Made by a program: the position numbers and the translations under genes
Assembly: GCA_030550555.1 (NCBI GenBank)
Contig: JAUQPD010000037.1
Location: 1 to 64,000 of the forward strand
From: Thermodesulfobacteriota bacterium
GTDB lineage: Bacteria > Desulfobacterota > Thermodesulfobacteria > Thermodesulfobacteriales > Thermodesulfobacteriaceae
Length of the DNA: 64,000 nt
Direction: 5' to 3'
The notes under the pieces: generated by a model
Databases searched by the model: none
Told to the model about the DNA's origin: nothing
What the model saw: only the letters and a program-made list of their open reading frames with translations
Part shown: positions 8,989-17,799 of the stretch, in pieces
Position numbering within the stretch: the stretch's first letter is position 1
How the letters are laid out: each line of letters starts with the position of its first letter

Positions 8989-9546
8989 ATGGGAATATAT
9001 TTTGACAAACCAGGTGCTCAAAATACGCTTGCCTGTCTTGAAATAACGAAGAGAGCTATTGAAGAAAGAGGAATAAAACATGTTGTTGTGGCTTCTACAT
9101 ATGGAGATACTGGGCTAAAGTTTGCTCAGGCTCTTAAGGATACGGATGTGAATCTTGTTGTGGTGACACATAACTATGGATTCAGGGAGCCTGGAGTGAT
9201 TGAGCTTGAGGATTCAAGGAGAGCTGAATTAATTGCTCTCGGCGCGAAGGTCTACTCAGGCACACTAGTCTTCAGGAGTATTGGTTCAGCCATAAGGGCT
9301 CAGTATCATTACTCTGAGGAGGCGCTTATTGCTCAGACTCTGAGGATTTTTGGACAGGGATTAAAGGTCTGCGTAGAGATAGCTCTTATGGCCTGTGATG
9401 CAGGTCTGATTCCTCCAGAGGATGTAATTGCGGTTGCTGGGACCGCAAGAGGGGCAGATACTGTGGCCATCATTAAGGCAATGCCATCAAATATGTTCTT
9501 TCAGCTTAAGGTAAGAGAGATCTTAGCCAAGCCGAGGGATTGGTAA
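8989..9546 (+). CDS. Stand-alone pyruvate kinase C-terminal (alpha/beta) domain protein
   Basis: The 185 residues match the C-terminal allosteric alpha/beta domain of pyruvate kinase. They have no catalytic barrel: YFDKPGAQNT, HVVVASTYGDTGLK, VVVTHNYGF and VIAVAGTARGADT follow its strand order. In pyruvate kinase this domain binds effectors and carries no active site. Such single-domain proteins occur in sulfate reducers and thermophiles, with unknown role. It lies in the chemotaxis operon, 4 bases after the FliK-like gene, and its TAA overlaps the next ATG. Confidence 0.85.
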   Translation: MGIYFDKPGAQNTLACLEITKRAIEERGIKHVVVASTYGDTGLKFAQALKDTDVNLVVVTHNYGFREPGVIELEDSRRAELIALGAKVYSGTLVFRSIGSAIRAQYHYSEEALIAQTLRIFGQGLKVCVEIALMACDAGLIPPEDVIAVAGTARGADTVAIIKAMPSNMFFQLKVREILAKPRDW

Positions 9547-9917
9547 TGAAAAAGGCCCTTGTGGTTGATGATTCGAAAGCAATAAGACAGATTGAAAGGA
9601 AATACTTGGAAGAGCTTGGATATTATGTTCTTGAGGCAAGTAATGGAGAAGAGGCACTTAAAGTTCTTCAGGAAAATCCTGACATTGTGCTTATTCTGCT
9701 TGATTGGCATATGCCTGTAATGAACGGTTATGAGTTTTTAAAGAAGATGAGGTCAATGGACGAGTATTCTCATATAAAGGTCATGATGGTTACCACCGAG
9801 AATCAACAGAAGAGTGTCATAGATGCCCTCATGGCAGGAGCCAATGAGTATCTTATGAAGCCCTTTGATAAAGAGATGCTTGAAACTAAGATTAGATATC
9901 TTTTCGAAGGTATATAG
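9546..9917 (+). CDS. Single-domain response regulator (second CheY)
   Basis: This is a 123-residue receiver with the acidic pair D8/D9, phospho-acceptor D53 in LLDWHMPVMNG, a TTE motif and the conserved Lys in LMKPFD. The ATG at 9546 overlaps the stop of the preceding gene (TAATG); a TTG six bases earlier is less likely. It directly precedes cheB. With the CheY at 6777 this makes two free receivers in the operon; one may be a phosphate sink or have a separate target. Confidence 0.9.
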   Translation: MKKALVVDDSKAIRQIERKYLEELGYYVLEASNGEEALKVLQENPDIVLILLDWHMPVMNGYEFLKKMRSMDEYSHIKVMMVTTENQQKSVIDALMAGANEYLMKPFDKEMLETKIRYLFEGI

Positions 9918-9926
9918 GAATCTAAA

Positions 9927-10958
9927 ATGATTAGGGTTCTTGTGGTAGATGATTCAGCCATTATGCGCAAGTTGATTACTGATATTTTGAAAAAGGATCC
10001 CGATATTGAGGTCGTTGGTCAAGCGGTGAATGGGAAGGAGGCAATTGAAAAAGCAAAACTTTTAAAGCCTGATGTAATTACTTTGGATATCGAGATGCCT
10101 GAGATGGATGGGCTTACAGCGCTCAAGATTCTCAGAAAGGAGGTCCCACAGGCAAAGGTTATAATGTTTTCCTCTCTTACACAGGAGGGAGCAAAAGCTA
10201 CTCTTGAAGCTCTTGCGAATGGGGCCTTCGATTTTGTTCCTAAACCCTCAACAAAATCCTTCCTTGAGAGTGTAAAGCGGATTGAGGAAGATTTAATTCC
10301 TAAGATTAAGGCATCAAAGGGTGGTGGAGCGACTTTACCTAAGACATCGTCCTTTGCCCTGAAACAAAGGCTTAGGCCTGGGATGTATCGAGTTCTTGGA
10401 ATAGGTGTTTCAACTGGAGGGCCTCAAACTCTCATGGAAATTCTCAGGGATATACCTGCAAATTTTCCAGCTCCTATCCTAATTGTTCAGCATATGCCCC
10501 CTCTTTTTACTCGTCAGCTCGCAGATAGGCTTGATAAGGTTTGTCCACTCGCTGTGAAGGAAGCAGAAGACGGAGAACCCATTCGGGAAGGGTCAGTTTA
10601 TATCGCTCCCGGAGATCTTCACATGACTGTTAGTTCAGAGAATAGAGAGCGAAGGATAAAACTCACTACAGATCCTCCTGTCAATAACTGTAGGCCTGCT
10701 GTAGATGTACTCTTTGATTCCCTTGCAGAGGTCTACAATGGCAGTTGTCTGGCCCTTGTATTAACAGGGATGGGAAGAGACGGAACAGAGGGTGCAAGAA
10801 AGATAAAGCAGAGAGGTGGAGCAGTGATTGCTCAAGATGCTGAGAGCTCTATAGTTTTCGGCATGCCAAGATCAGTTATTGAAGCTGGCCTTGCAGATGA
10901 AGTTTTAAATCTTCGTGACATACCGAAACGTCTGAAAGAGCTCTTCCTGGTAAAGTAA
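9927..10958 (+). CDS. cheB: Chemotaxis protein-glutamate methylesterase CheB
   Basis: CheB removes methyl groups from, and deamidates, chemoreceptors during adaptation. The receiver domain (about 1-120) has D54 as phospho-acceptor and K106. The methylesterase domain (about 155-343) has the catalytic triad S162 (GVSTGGP), H189 (VQHMPP) and D285 (GMGRDG), as in enteric CheB. The 343-residue length is normal. cheR follows 1 base later. No chemoreceptor gene is in the window. Confidence 0.97.
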   Translation: MIRVLVVDDSAIMRKLITDILKKDPDIEVVGQAVNGKEAIEKAKLLKPDVITLDIEMPEMDGLTALKILRKEVPQAKVIMFSSLTQEGAKATLEALANGAFDFVPKPSTKSFLESVKRIEEDLIPKIKASKGGGATLPKTSSFALKQRLRPGMYRVLGIGVSTGGPQTLMEILRDIPANFPAPILIVQHMPPLFTRQLADRLDKVCPLAVKEAEDGEPIREGSVYIAPGDLHMTVSSENRERRIKLTTDPPVNNCRPAVDVLFDSLAEVYNGSCLALVLTGMGRDGTEGARKIKQRGGAVIAQDAESSIVFGMPRSVIEAGLADEVLNLRDIPKRLKELFLVK

Positions 10959-10959
10959 G

Positions 10960-11778
10960 ATGGAGAGGGAGATTTTTAATTTTTTTACTACCCTTGTGGA
11001 AAAAGTAAGTGGAATCTCCTATCAAGCAGGAAAGGAATATCTTCTTGAAAATAGACTCAACGAACTTGCGTTGAGTCTCGGATATAAGGGTATAAAAGAC
11101 TTCTACGAGGCAGTAAGGAAGAATCTCACTCCCAGACTCTTGAATCAAATTATTGACACCTTGACTACAAATGAGACCTATTTTTTCAGGGATCAACATC
11201 CGTTTGAAGCTTTAAAGAAACATATCTTTCCTGAGCTCTTTAAGAAGAGAGAGCAGGAGAAAAGGATTGACATTTGGTCATCTGCCTGTTCAACAGGCCA
11301 AGAACCATATAGCATAGCTATGCTATTAAAGGAGTATTTTTCTGCTTACTTAACTCAATATAAAGTAAATATCTATGCTACAGATATATCGGAGTCTGCA
11401 ATAAAAAAGGCTAAGGAGGGTATTTATAATCAAATTGAAGTAAACAGAGGTCTTCCTATAACTTTTCTTGTAAAATATTTTAAACAGGAAGGAGGAAATT
11501 GGCGTATTGATGAAAGTCTAAAAGGTATGGTACGTTTTGAAATTCTCAATCTACTTGATGTACCCAAAAAAGTAAAAGATAAGTTTGACCTAATTCTTTG
11601 TAGATATGTGCTTATATATTTTAACAAAGAAGTAAAGAAAAATGTCTTTTTAGCGTTATGGAAATGTCTTAAGAGTGGAGGATATCTCCTACTTGGAGCA
11701 ACAGAACTACCACCAATAACACCTCCTGATATGGAGAAAAAAATATTAGGTAATACTACTGTGTTCTACAAGAAATAG
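10960..11778 (+). CDS. cheR: Chemotaxis protein methyltransferase CheR
   Basis: CheR transfers methyl groups from S-adenosylmethionine to glutamates of chemoreceptors. The 272 residues include the N-terminal helical domain with TTNETYFFRD near residue 68 and the Rossmann domain with WSSACSTGQEPYSIA near residue 107, IYATDIS, and LILCRYVLIYF. All are hallmark CheR segments and the length is normal. It sits between cheB and cheA. Confidence 0.97.
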   Translation: MEREIFNFFTTLVEKVSGISYQAGKEYLLENRLNELALSLGYKGIKDFYEAVRKNLTPRLLNQIIDTLTTNETYFFRDQHPFEALKKHIFPELFKKREQEKRIDIWSSACSTGQEPYSIAMLLKEYFSAYLTQYKVNIYATDISESAIKKAKEGIYNQIEVNRGLPITFLVKYFKQEGGNWRIDESLKGMVRFEILNLLDVPKKVKDKFDLILCRYVLIYFNKEVKKNVFLALWKCLKSGGYLLLGATELPPITPPDMEKKILGNTTVFYKK

Positions 11779-11788
11779 GGGGAGAGAT

Positions 11789-14449
11789 ATGATTGATGAG
11801 GATATACTTAAAGATTTTTTAGTTGAGGCAAAGGATGGAATAGCTAAGATGGAGGAAGAGTTTATAGAACTTGAAAAGGATAAGCACAATGTGGAGATAT
11901 TGAAGAGTCTATTTAGGACAATGCATTCGCTAAAAGGTGCTGCAGGGTTTTTTGGATTTAAAACTCTTGAAGGTATTGCTCACTTTGCAGAGGATATCCT
12001 CTCAAAACTCAGGGATGGACTTGTTGAGCCAGATGAAGAAATAATTGACATTTTGCTCAAATGTTTGGATGAAATTAAATACATAGTTGCCTATCTTGAG
12101 GAGAAAAAGACAGAGCCTATTGAGGACAGAATCTTAGATTTTTTAGTTATCCTTTCTAATTTTAGTGAACGCCTAAAGAAGAGAGCAGGGAAGGGTGAGG
12201 ATGTGGTTAAGGAGCCACCTAAAGCAGAGGCGGTAGAGCATGCAATTCAAGAAGAGGGGCTTTCACCGTCACAAGAGGTATCTGCGGAAGCTCAAGTAGA
12301 AAAGGAGCAAGTAAAACAGGTGCAAGAAGAGGAAGAAAAAGGTCAAGCTCAGATTGAAAGGAAAGAACAACCTAAGGAAGACAAGGGGATACCTACTTCT
12401 CAGATTCAATTAACTGAAACCCATGTCAAAGTTGATGTCAAACTTCTTGATACCCTTATGAACCTTGCAGGGGAACTTGTTTTAGCAAGAAACAGAGTAG
12501 TTCAGTTGGTTGCAAGATATACAGACCCTGAGCTTTTGAGAAGTGTTCAATCCCTCTCAATGGTTACCACTGCTCTTCAAGAGACTATAATGAAGACCAG
12601 AATGCAACCTATTGGAGTAGTCTTTAACAAATTCCCACGGATTGTAAGAGATTTAGCAAGATCTCTGAATAAGCGAGTAAACTTACACATCGAAGGTGCT
12701 GAGACTGAGCTTGATAGATCAATCATTGAGGCAATAAAAGATCCCTTAACCCATCTAGTTCGCAACTCTATTGATCATGGTATTGAGCTTCCTGAGGCAA
12801 GGGAGAAGTCAGGGAAGCCTCCTGAGGGTAATCTCATACTCAGGGCCTATCACGAGGGTGGGCAGGTAATAATTGAAATTGAGGATGATGGAAAGGGAAT
12901 AGACCTTGAAAAAGTGAAGAGAAAGGCAATTGAGAAGGGATTTGTTACCGCAGAAGAGGCAGAGAGGCTTTCCGAAAAAGAAATACTCTCCTTCATATTC
13001 AAGTCGGGATTTTCTACTGCAGAAAAGGTCACCCAGGTCTCTGGAAGAGGCGTGGGGATGGATGTAGTTAAGACAAACATTGAGAAACTTGGAGGATCAA
13101 TTGAAATTAATACCCTTCTTGGTAAGGGCACCACTGTTCGCATAAAAATACCTCTCACACTTGCAATTATTCCAGCCCTGATAGTTACTTCAAGAGAGCA
13201 GAGATATGCGATTCCTCAGGTAAGTTTGAGGGAGCTTGTAAACATTGATCCAGAAAAGGATATATTACGCATGGGTGATACCGAATTTTATCGCTTAAGG
13301 GGGGAGATAATTCCTGTTGTCAGATTGGCTAGAGCTCTAGGGTATTCCAATGGTCACTCCAAGGAAAGGAGTATGGTAATCCTCACTACAGGGGAAAAAC
13401 ATATAGGACTTCTTGTTGATCAGATCTATGACTCAGAAGAGATAGTAGTTAAACCTCTTGGAAAATGGTTTAAAAACATACCCCTCTATAGCGGAGCAAC
13501 CATAATGGGAGATGGAAAGCTCGCACTCATTCTGGATGTAGTTGGTTTGAGTCAGTTTGCAGGACTGAAGACTGAGGAAATCGAGAGATCCTTTGAAGAG
13601 AAAAAACACAGGGCAACTGCTGAGGAGACCCAGTTTATACTGATATTTGATGTTGGAGAGGATTCCTTTGCCCTTCCTCTTGCTTTAATTTCTAGATTAG
13701 ACAAAGTTAGGGCAGACTCCATTGAAATCATTGGAGGCAAAGAAGTAATAATTTACAAGAACAAGGTTATACCAATAATTAGACTTGAAAATTATCTACC
13801 GATCAAAGGGCTTCCTCCTCAAGAGGAATACAATCTTTTATTTTTCTCAGAGCGAGAAAAGACTTGTGCTATTCTTTGTTCTCGCATTGTGGATACCCTT
13901 GAGACCACCCTCGATGTAGAGACAGAGCTCTATAAACAGCCTGGAATCTTGGGGCATCGCATAATAAATCAGAAAACTGTTCTATTTCTTGATATCTATA
14001 AGATAATTGAAATGTTTGATCCCGAATGGTTTATAATTAAGAGGGAGGAAGAGGAGAGCCAGGTTGCCATACTTCTTGCTGAAGATTCTCCTTTCTTCCA
14101 GAATCTCATTACAAGCTACCTAACACAGGCTGGTTTTCATGTTGAGGTTGCAGGAAATGGAGATGAGGCTTTAAAGAAACTGAAAAGTGGGTTTAGGCCA
14201 GATCTCATCATAAGTGATATCGAGATGCCAGTCATGGATGGCCTTGAATTCATTAAAAATCTGAGAGTCATGCCAGAGTTTAAAGATATACCAGTTTTAG
14301 TTTTAACATCTCTTACAGGTGAAGATGTGAAGAGGAAAGTTTTTGAAGTGGGGGCCAATGCTTATGAAGTTAAGCTTGAAAGGGAGCGTGTTCTCTCTGC
14401 AATAGAGGAACTTCTTAAGAAATCTACTAGGTCAGCAGGGACTCTTTAG
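11789..14449 (+). CDS. cheA: Hybrid chemotaxis kinase CheA with extra CheW and receiver domains
   Basis: The 886-residue sensor kinase has these domains in order: Hpt (about 1-105) with phospho-acceptor H46 in MHSLKGAAGFF; a Glu/Gln-rich linker (about 140-205) with no clear P2; dimerisation helices from about 210; an ATPase domain with HLVRNSIDHG and GRGVGMDVV; a CheW-like domain (about 455-590); a second CheW-like domain (about 620-750); and a C-terminal receiver (about 765-880) with SDIEMPVMDG and the Lys of YEVKLE. The extra domains suggest an internal phosphate sink or additional array contacts. A GGGGAGAG ribosome site precedes the ATG. Confidence 0.95.
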   Translation: MIDEDILKDFLVEAKDGIAKMEEEFIELEKDKHNVEILKSLFRTMHSLKGAAGFFGFKTLEGIAHFAEDILSKLRDGLVEPDEEIIDILLKCLDEIKYIVAYLEEKKTEPIEDRILDFLVILSNFSERLKKRAGKGEDVVKEPPKAEAVEHAIQEEGLSPSQEVSAEAQVEKEQVKQVQEEEEKGQAQIERKEQPKEDKGIPTSQIQLTETHVKVDVKLLDTLMNLAGELVLARNRVVQLVARYTDPELLRSVQSLSMVTTALQETIMKTRMQPIGVVFNKFPRIVRDLARSLNKRVNLHIEGAETELDRSIIEAIKDPLTHLVRNSIDHGIELPEAREKSGKPPEGNLILRAYHEGGQVIIEIEDDGKGIDLEKVKRKAIEKGFVTAEEAERLSEKEILSFIFKSGFSTAEKVTQVSGRGVGMDVVKTNIEKLGGSIEINTLLGKGTTVRIKIPLTLAIIPALIVTSREQRYAIPQVSLRELVNIDPEKDILRMGDTEFYRLRGEIIPVVRLARALGYSNGHSKERSMVILTTGEKHIGLLVDQIYDSEEIVVKPLGKWFKNIPLYSGATIMGDGKLALILDVVGLSQFAGLKTEEIERSFEEKKHRATAEETQFILIFDVGEDSFALPLALISRLDKVRADSIEIIGGKEVIIYKNKVIPIIRLENYLPIKGLPPQEEYNLLFFSEREKTCAILCSRIVDTLETTLDVETELYKQPGILGHRIINQKTVLFLDIYKIIEMFDPEWFIIKREEEESQVAILLAEDSPFFQNLITSYLTQAGFHVEVAGNGDEALKKLKSGFRPDLIISDIEMPVMDGLEFIKNLRVMPEFKDIPVLVLTSLTGEDVKRKVFEVGANAYEVKLERERVLSAIEELLKKSTRSAGTL

Positions 14450-14457
14450 GAGGGCTA

Positions 14458-15375
14458 TTGTTTACAACAAAGGAAGAGCTGAAAAGGTTTTTCAGAGAAA
14501 AGGTCAAAGAACTCCATCCTGATAGGGGTGGAGATAGGGAAAACTTTTTGAGATTTCTAGATTGGTATCAGAAAAAACTCTCAACTATTCCAGAGCAGGT
14601 TGAGGTAACGATCGTTCACAATCCAATTCCATCGCAGAACGCTATTTACAAGATGGAAGAATTTACTATTAAAGAGTTAGCTCTTGCTCTTCCCAAGAAA
14701 ATTAGACTTCCTGTTGATGAAAGACGCTGTCAGATTTGTGATGGCACTGGGGCAACAGTTGCTCAGGAAAAGCGTATCTGTAAGACCTGCAGTGGAAGCG
14801 GAGTTTTGAGAATGGAAAATGGTTTGCAGGAGCTTATCGAGTTGAGGTGCCCTAATTGTCAAGGAAGAGGTTATACTCTAACTGAACTCTGTCCTTCATG
14901 CTTTGGAAAAGGTCGTATAAGGGAGGAGAGGGAAATTTTGATCTCTATACCTCCTGGCCTTAGAGAAGGGGATACCCTTTTTATCTCTGGAAGTCCCTTT
15001 GGTCTTAAGTATAACATTTACATAGAAGTTATTGTTAAGCCCCATCCTTTTCTCAGATTGACAAAGGATTCGTTAATCTACACACTTACCTTGCCCTTTT
15101 ACGAGCTTCTGCTGAAAGAGACAATTCCTATAGAGACCCTAGAGGGGGTTGAGGAGGTCCCTACTGAGAGACTGAGGAGGGGAGGACCTGTGATTTTTCC
15201 CAGAAGAGGTCCCTTTCTTGCTGGATCTGATTCCTTAGAAAGAGGTGATCTCATTGTTGAGTTAAGGATAACCTTTCCTGAAAGGATAAACGATAAGGCG
15301 AAGGATTGCCTACAGAGATTTTTAGAAATACTGGAGGGCGAAGAGACATGGCGGAAAGAACCTTACCAGTCTTAA
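14458..15375 (+). CDS. DnaJ-like zinc-finger co-chaperone in chemotaxis operon
   Basis: The 305 residues begin with a short J-domain remnant containing the HPDRGGD loop (about residues 18-24), lacking the usual first helix. Four zinc-binding repeats follow: CQICDGTG, CKTCSGSG, CPNCQGRG and CPSCFGKG (about 90-155). The C-terminal substrate-binding domain follows. The Gly/Phe region is absent. The start is TTG behind a strong TAGGAGGG site. It may be a specialised DnaJ paralog; its placement between cheA and cheW suggests a role in chemosensory array or flagellar protein folding, which is inference. Confidence 0.85.
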   Translation: MFTTKEELKRFFREKVKELHPDRGGDRENFLRFLDWYQKKLSTIPEQVEVTIVHNPIPSQNAIYKMEEFTIKELALALPKKIRLPVDERRCQICDGTGATVAQEKRICKTCSGSGVLRMENGLQELIELRCPNCQGRGYTLTELCPSCFGKGRIREEREILISIPPGLREGDTLFISGSPFGLKYNIYIEVIVKPHPFLRLTKDSLIYTLTLPFYELLLKETIPIETLEGVEEVPTERLRRGGPVIFPRRGPFLAGSDSLERGDLIVELRITFPERINDKAKDCLQRFLEILEGEETWRKEPYQS

Positions 15376-15815
15376 AAGAGAAAAAGACTCTGACTCGTCA
15401 AGAGACAATGCCTGTTGTTACTTTTTACTTGGGTGATTTTCTTTTTGGAGTTCCTGCGGAGAAGGTCATGGAGATAAATAAAGACCTTGATCTGACTCCT
15501 GTTCCCCTTGCTCCATCTTATATACTTGGAATTATGAATCTCAGAGGACAGATTCTCACTGTTATGGACTTGGCAAAGCGAATTAGTCTCAAGGTTGAGA
15601 CAAAACCACGCCTGAATTTGATTGTCCGAGCTGATGAAGATGTGGTCTCTTTTCTTATAGAGAGGATAGGAGATATTATGGAGATTCCTCTATCTAAATT
15701 AGAGGAGCCTCCACCAAAAATAGAAGGTTTTGACCGCATTTATATAGACAGGATCTATCAGCTTCCTGATCGCCTGTTGACTATTCTGAGTGTAGAAAAA
15801 CTTCTTGAGAGTTAG
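15348..15815 (+). CDS. cheW: Chemotaxis coupling protein CheW
   Basis: CheW links CheA to chemoreceptors. The 155 residues form a single CheW domain with VVTFYLGDFLFGVPAEKV near the start and GIMNLRGQILTVMDL in the middle. I chose the ATG at 15348, which has GGAGG ten bases upstream; a TTG 42 bases earlier would overlap the DnaJ-like gene more. The stop shares TTAG with the stop of the convergent HNH gene. Confidence 0.93.
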   Translation: MAERTLPVLKEKKTLTRQETMPVVTFYLGDFLFGVPAEKVMEINKDLDLTPVPLAPSYILGIMNLRGQILTVMDLAKRISLKVETKPRLNLIVRADEDVVSFLIERIGDIMEIPLSKLEEPPPKIEGFDRIYIDRIYQLPDRLLTILSVEKLLES

Positions 15816-16432
15816 GGTTCTTCTTCTGAAAAGAGCCCTGCAAAGTTGAGAAAGGGTTTCCATCTTTCTTTTTTGTGTTTGGGAAACTCTTCAAGAATTA
15901 GGGCTTGCCAGCGGGGAGCTCTTGGGGTTTTAAGGAGCTTGAGCCCTGCTTCTTCCGGAGTCCTGTTGCCCTTCTTTAGATTACATTTTTTACAACAGAG
16001 CACAACATTAGTCCAAACTGTCTTACCACCTCTACTCTTGGGAATGACATGATCAATTGTTCTCTCTTTCGGGTTCTTAAGTAGTTTACCACAGTATTGA
16101 CAGGTGAACTGGTCTCTTAGGAAAAGATTTTGTCTTGAGAAAATTACCTCACTTTGCGGAAGGGATTCATAGTAGGGTAGATAGATAGCATCAGGCACAA
16201 GAAGGGTAATCGAAGGGCTTCTTATAAATTTTAAATCCTGAGATGAACCATTTTCATAGAATTTACTGATCTTGATCCATTCCTCGAAGGTATGGGTAGT
16301 CCAGTCTGGAGTAATGACCTTTGCGGTACCTTTTACGAGGTGGCAGATAGCCCGTTGCAGGGTGGTTATTTGAATTGCCTGATAGTATTTATTGAGAACT
16401 AGGACCTTTTCTTGAAGACTTGTCTTACTCAC
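15812..16432 (-). CDS. HNH endonuclease family protein
   Basis: The 206 residues contain a classical HNH core in the C-terminal half: CQYCGK, TIDHVIPKSRGG and the CCKKCNLKKGNRTPEEAG tail, with two CxxC zinc knuckles. An N-terminal domain of about 95 residues precedes it (VLNKYYQAIQ). Proteins of this layout are widespread chromosomal HNH nucleases of unknown target. The start is GTG behind AGGGAGGT. It lies 23 bases after the Lrp-domain gene, in the same operon. Confidence 0.88.
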   Translation of the reverse strand: MSKTSLQEKVLVLNKYYQAIQITTLQRAICHLVKGTAKVITPDWTTHTFEEWIKISKFYENGSSQDLKFIRSPSITLLVPDAIYLPYYESLPQSEVIFSRQNLFLRDQFTCQYCGKLLKNPKERTIDHVIPKSRGGKTVWTNVVLCCKKCNLKKGNRTPEEAGLKLLKTPRAPRWQALILEEFPKHKKERWKPFLNFAGLFSEEEP

Positions 16433-16455
16433 CTCCCTCTAATTTTGCGATTTGG

Positions 16456-16689
16456 CTAAGCTACAACAGGACATGTCATTGTGTGATTAATGGCTGAAAT
16501 CTTCTGAAACTTCTCAAGAAGTAGCTTTGAGATATCTTCATAATTTGGCACCTCAATCTCAACTATTATGTCATAAGGTCCCATAATCACATCTAGACGC
16601 TTTACTTCTTCGATTTTTTTGAGCTCTTCAACAACCTTTTGAGTCTGTCCAATTTGGGTATTGATCAGAACATAGGCTCTAATTGGCAT
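16456..16689 (-). CDS. Stand-alone Lrp/AsnC ligand-binding domain protein
   Basis: The 77 residues form only the RAM (ligand-binding, oligomerisation) domain of Lrp/AsnC regulators, without the DNA-binding helix-turn-helix: AYVLINTQIGQ..., VMGPYDIIVEIEV and a C-terminal INHTMTCPVV. Such small proteins are common in thermophiles and archaea and probably bind amino acids or partner regulators. An AGGAGG site precedes the ATG, with a candidate promoter at 16724-16751. Confidence 0.9.
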   Translation of the reverse strand: MPIRAYVLINTQIGQTQKVVEELKKIEEVKRLDVIMGPYDIIVEIEVPNYEDISKLLLEKFQKISAINHTMTCPVVA

Positions 16690-16723
16690 TTCTATTCCTC
16701 CTTTTTAATTTTTATTGTTTAAA

Positions 16724-16751
16724 AGTTTAATCACCTTTCCTTCAAAGACAA
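16724..16751 (-). promoter_or_regulatory. Candidate sigma-70 promoter for the Lrp-domain/HNH operon
   Basis: On the minus strand TTGTCT (16746-16751) and TAAACT (16724-16729) are separated by 16 bases. The predicted start is about 30 bases before the gene. Confidence 0.5.
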
Positions 16752-16755
16752 CCCT

Positions 16756-17799
16756 CTATGAGAAAAAGACTAAACGAAGTTTTTCCAATAGCTGTATAAC
16801 TCTCTCAACCTCGTCTTCATTAAGACTTCCCATTCCACAAGACGGAGTTAGAAGTGATCTCTTGAGGATTTCTTCTTCGGAAATAGCCAGTCTCTTAGAG
16901 AGGGCCCTAAGCTGAGAGGAGAATTTTTCCACCAACTCTTCATCTCTGAGAACAGATAAATGCTGAGAGTCTGTTGGGACGACTCCCCAGGCAAGATAAC
17001 CACTTTCGGTTCTCAAAAATTTCTCAAGCTCTTCTCCATAGATAAGAAGTTTCTCAAAATAGGAGAAGCTATCAAAGCTAATAATATCTATCCCTGCCTC
17101 TAAAGGTATGTCCCAGGAGGTGTTAGCACAGATGTGGATTCCTGTGATAATACCCTTAGACTTTAGAATAGAAATCATCTCCCTCAACATTTCTAAAATC
17201 AGATCCTTTGAAAGGGTGATGTAGGCACTGCTTCCAAATCCTGCAAGACCTGGTTCATCGATGAATAAAATGGTCTTTTCAGCAATTTTAGAAAGGTATC
17301 TTGTCTGCGCAAGAGAGAGAAGAGTTAAATATTTCACAAGGAGATCGCGCAGATCATCTCTAAATATTATTGCCTCTCCAAGGTCTGTAGAAATTGCAGT
17401 ACCGAGTGTAAAGGGACCAGTAATTTGTCCCTTGAGAATTCTCTTTTCCCTTTTTTTGGCTATTTCAAGAAAGGGAAAGAAAGTTTTAGAAAAATTTTGA
17501 TCAAGGAGAGTGTCAAGTAGGTCTTCTTGCCCTTCATCAATGGTTGCTACATAAATTTCATATACCTTAAGCATTTTCTCTTCAAAGGAAGAAGAATTGG
17601 TATAAACCTTTTCTGTATCGAGATCAAATCCAGGAAAGGTCCTCATAAATTGCCAAAGCATGCCTTCTTCTTTGAATTTGGGAAGTTGAGGCCAAGCTGG
17701 AATATCAAACCTAAAGGCATATTCAAGGGCTCTTTCTAAATCAGTGAAAGGAAGACTTCCAATGTGGGTTGTAACTAGCCTCCTCTCAGGGTAGAACAC
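16756..17799 (-). CDS. Core-MetE-like methyltransferase (cobalamin-independent methionine synthase C-terminal fold)
   Basis: The 347 residues correspond to the catalytic barrel of MetE without its N-terminal half: TTHIGSLPF at the start, FIDEPGLAGFG in the middle, and zinc ligands as H-x-C (GIHICANTSW) and a C-terminal Cys (TPSCGMGSL). Short MetE proteins of archaea and anaerobes methylate homocysteine from corrinoid or other methyl donors rather than methyl-folate. The donor here is unknown. The GTG start overlaps the VKOR gene by 14 bases. A related UroD-fold methyltransferase is an alternative. Confidence 0.8.
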   Translation of the reverse strand: MFYPERRLVTTHIGSLPFTDLERALEYAFRFDIPAWPQLPKFKEEGMLWQFMRTFPGFDLDTEKVYTNSSSFEEKMLKVYEIYVATIDEGQEDLLDTLLDQNFSKTFFPFLEIAKKREKRILKGQITGPFTLGTAISTDLGEAIIFRDDLRDLLVKYLTLLSLAQTRYLSKIAEKTILFIDEPGLAGFGSSAYITLSKDLILEMLREMISILKSKGIITGIHICANTSWDIPLEAGIDIISFDSFSYFEKLLIYGEELEKFLRTESGYLAWGVVPTDSQHLSVLRDEELVEKFSSQLRALSKRLAISEEEILKRSLLTPSCGMGSLNEDEVERVIQLLEKLRLVFFS

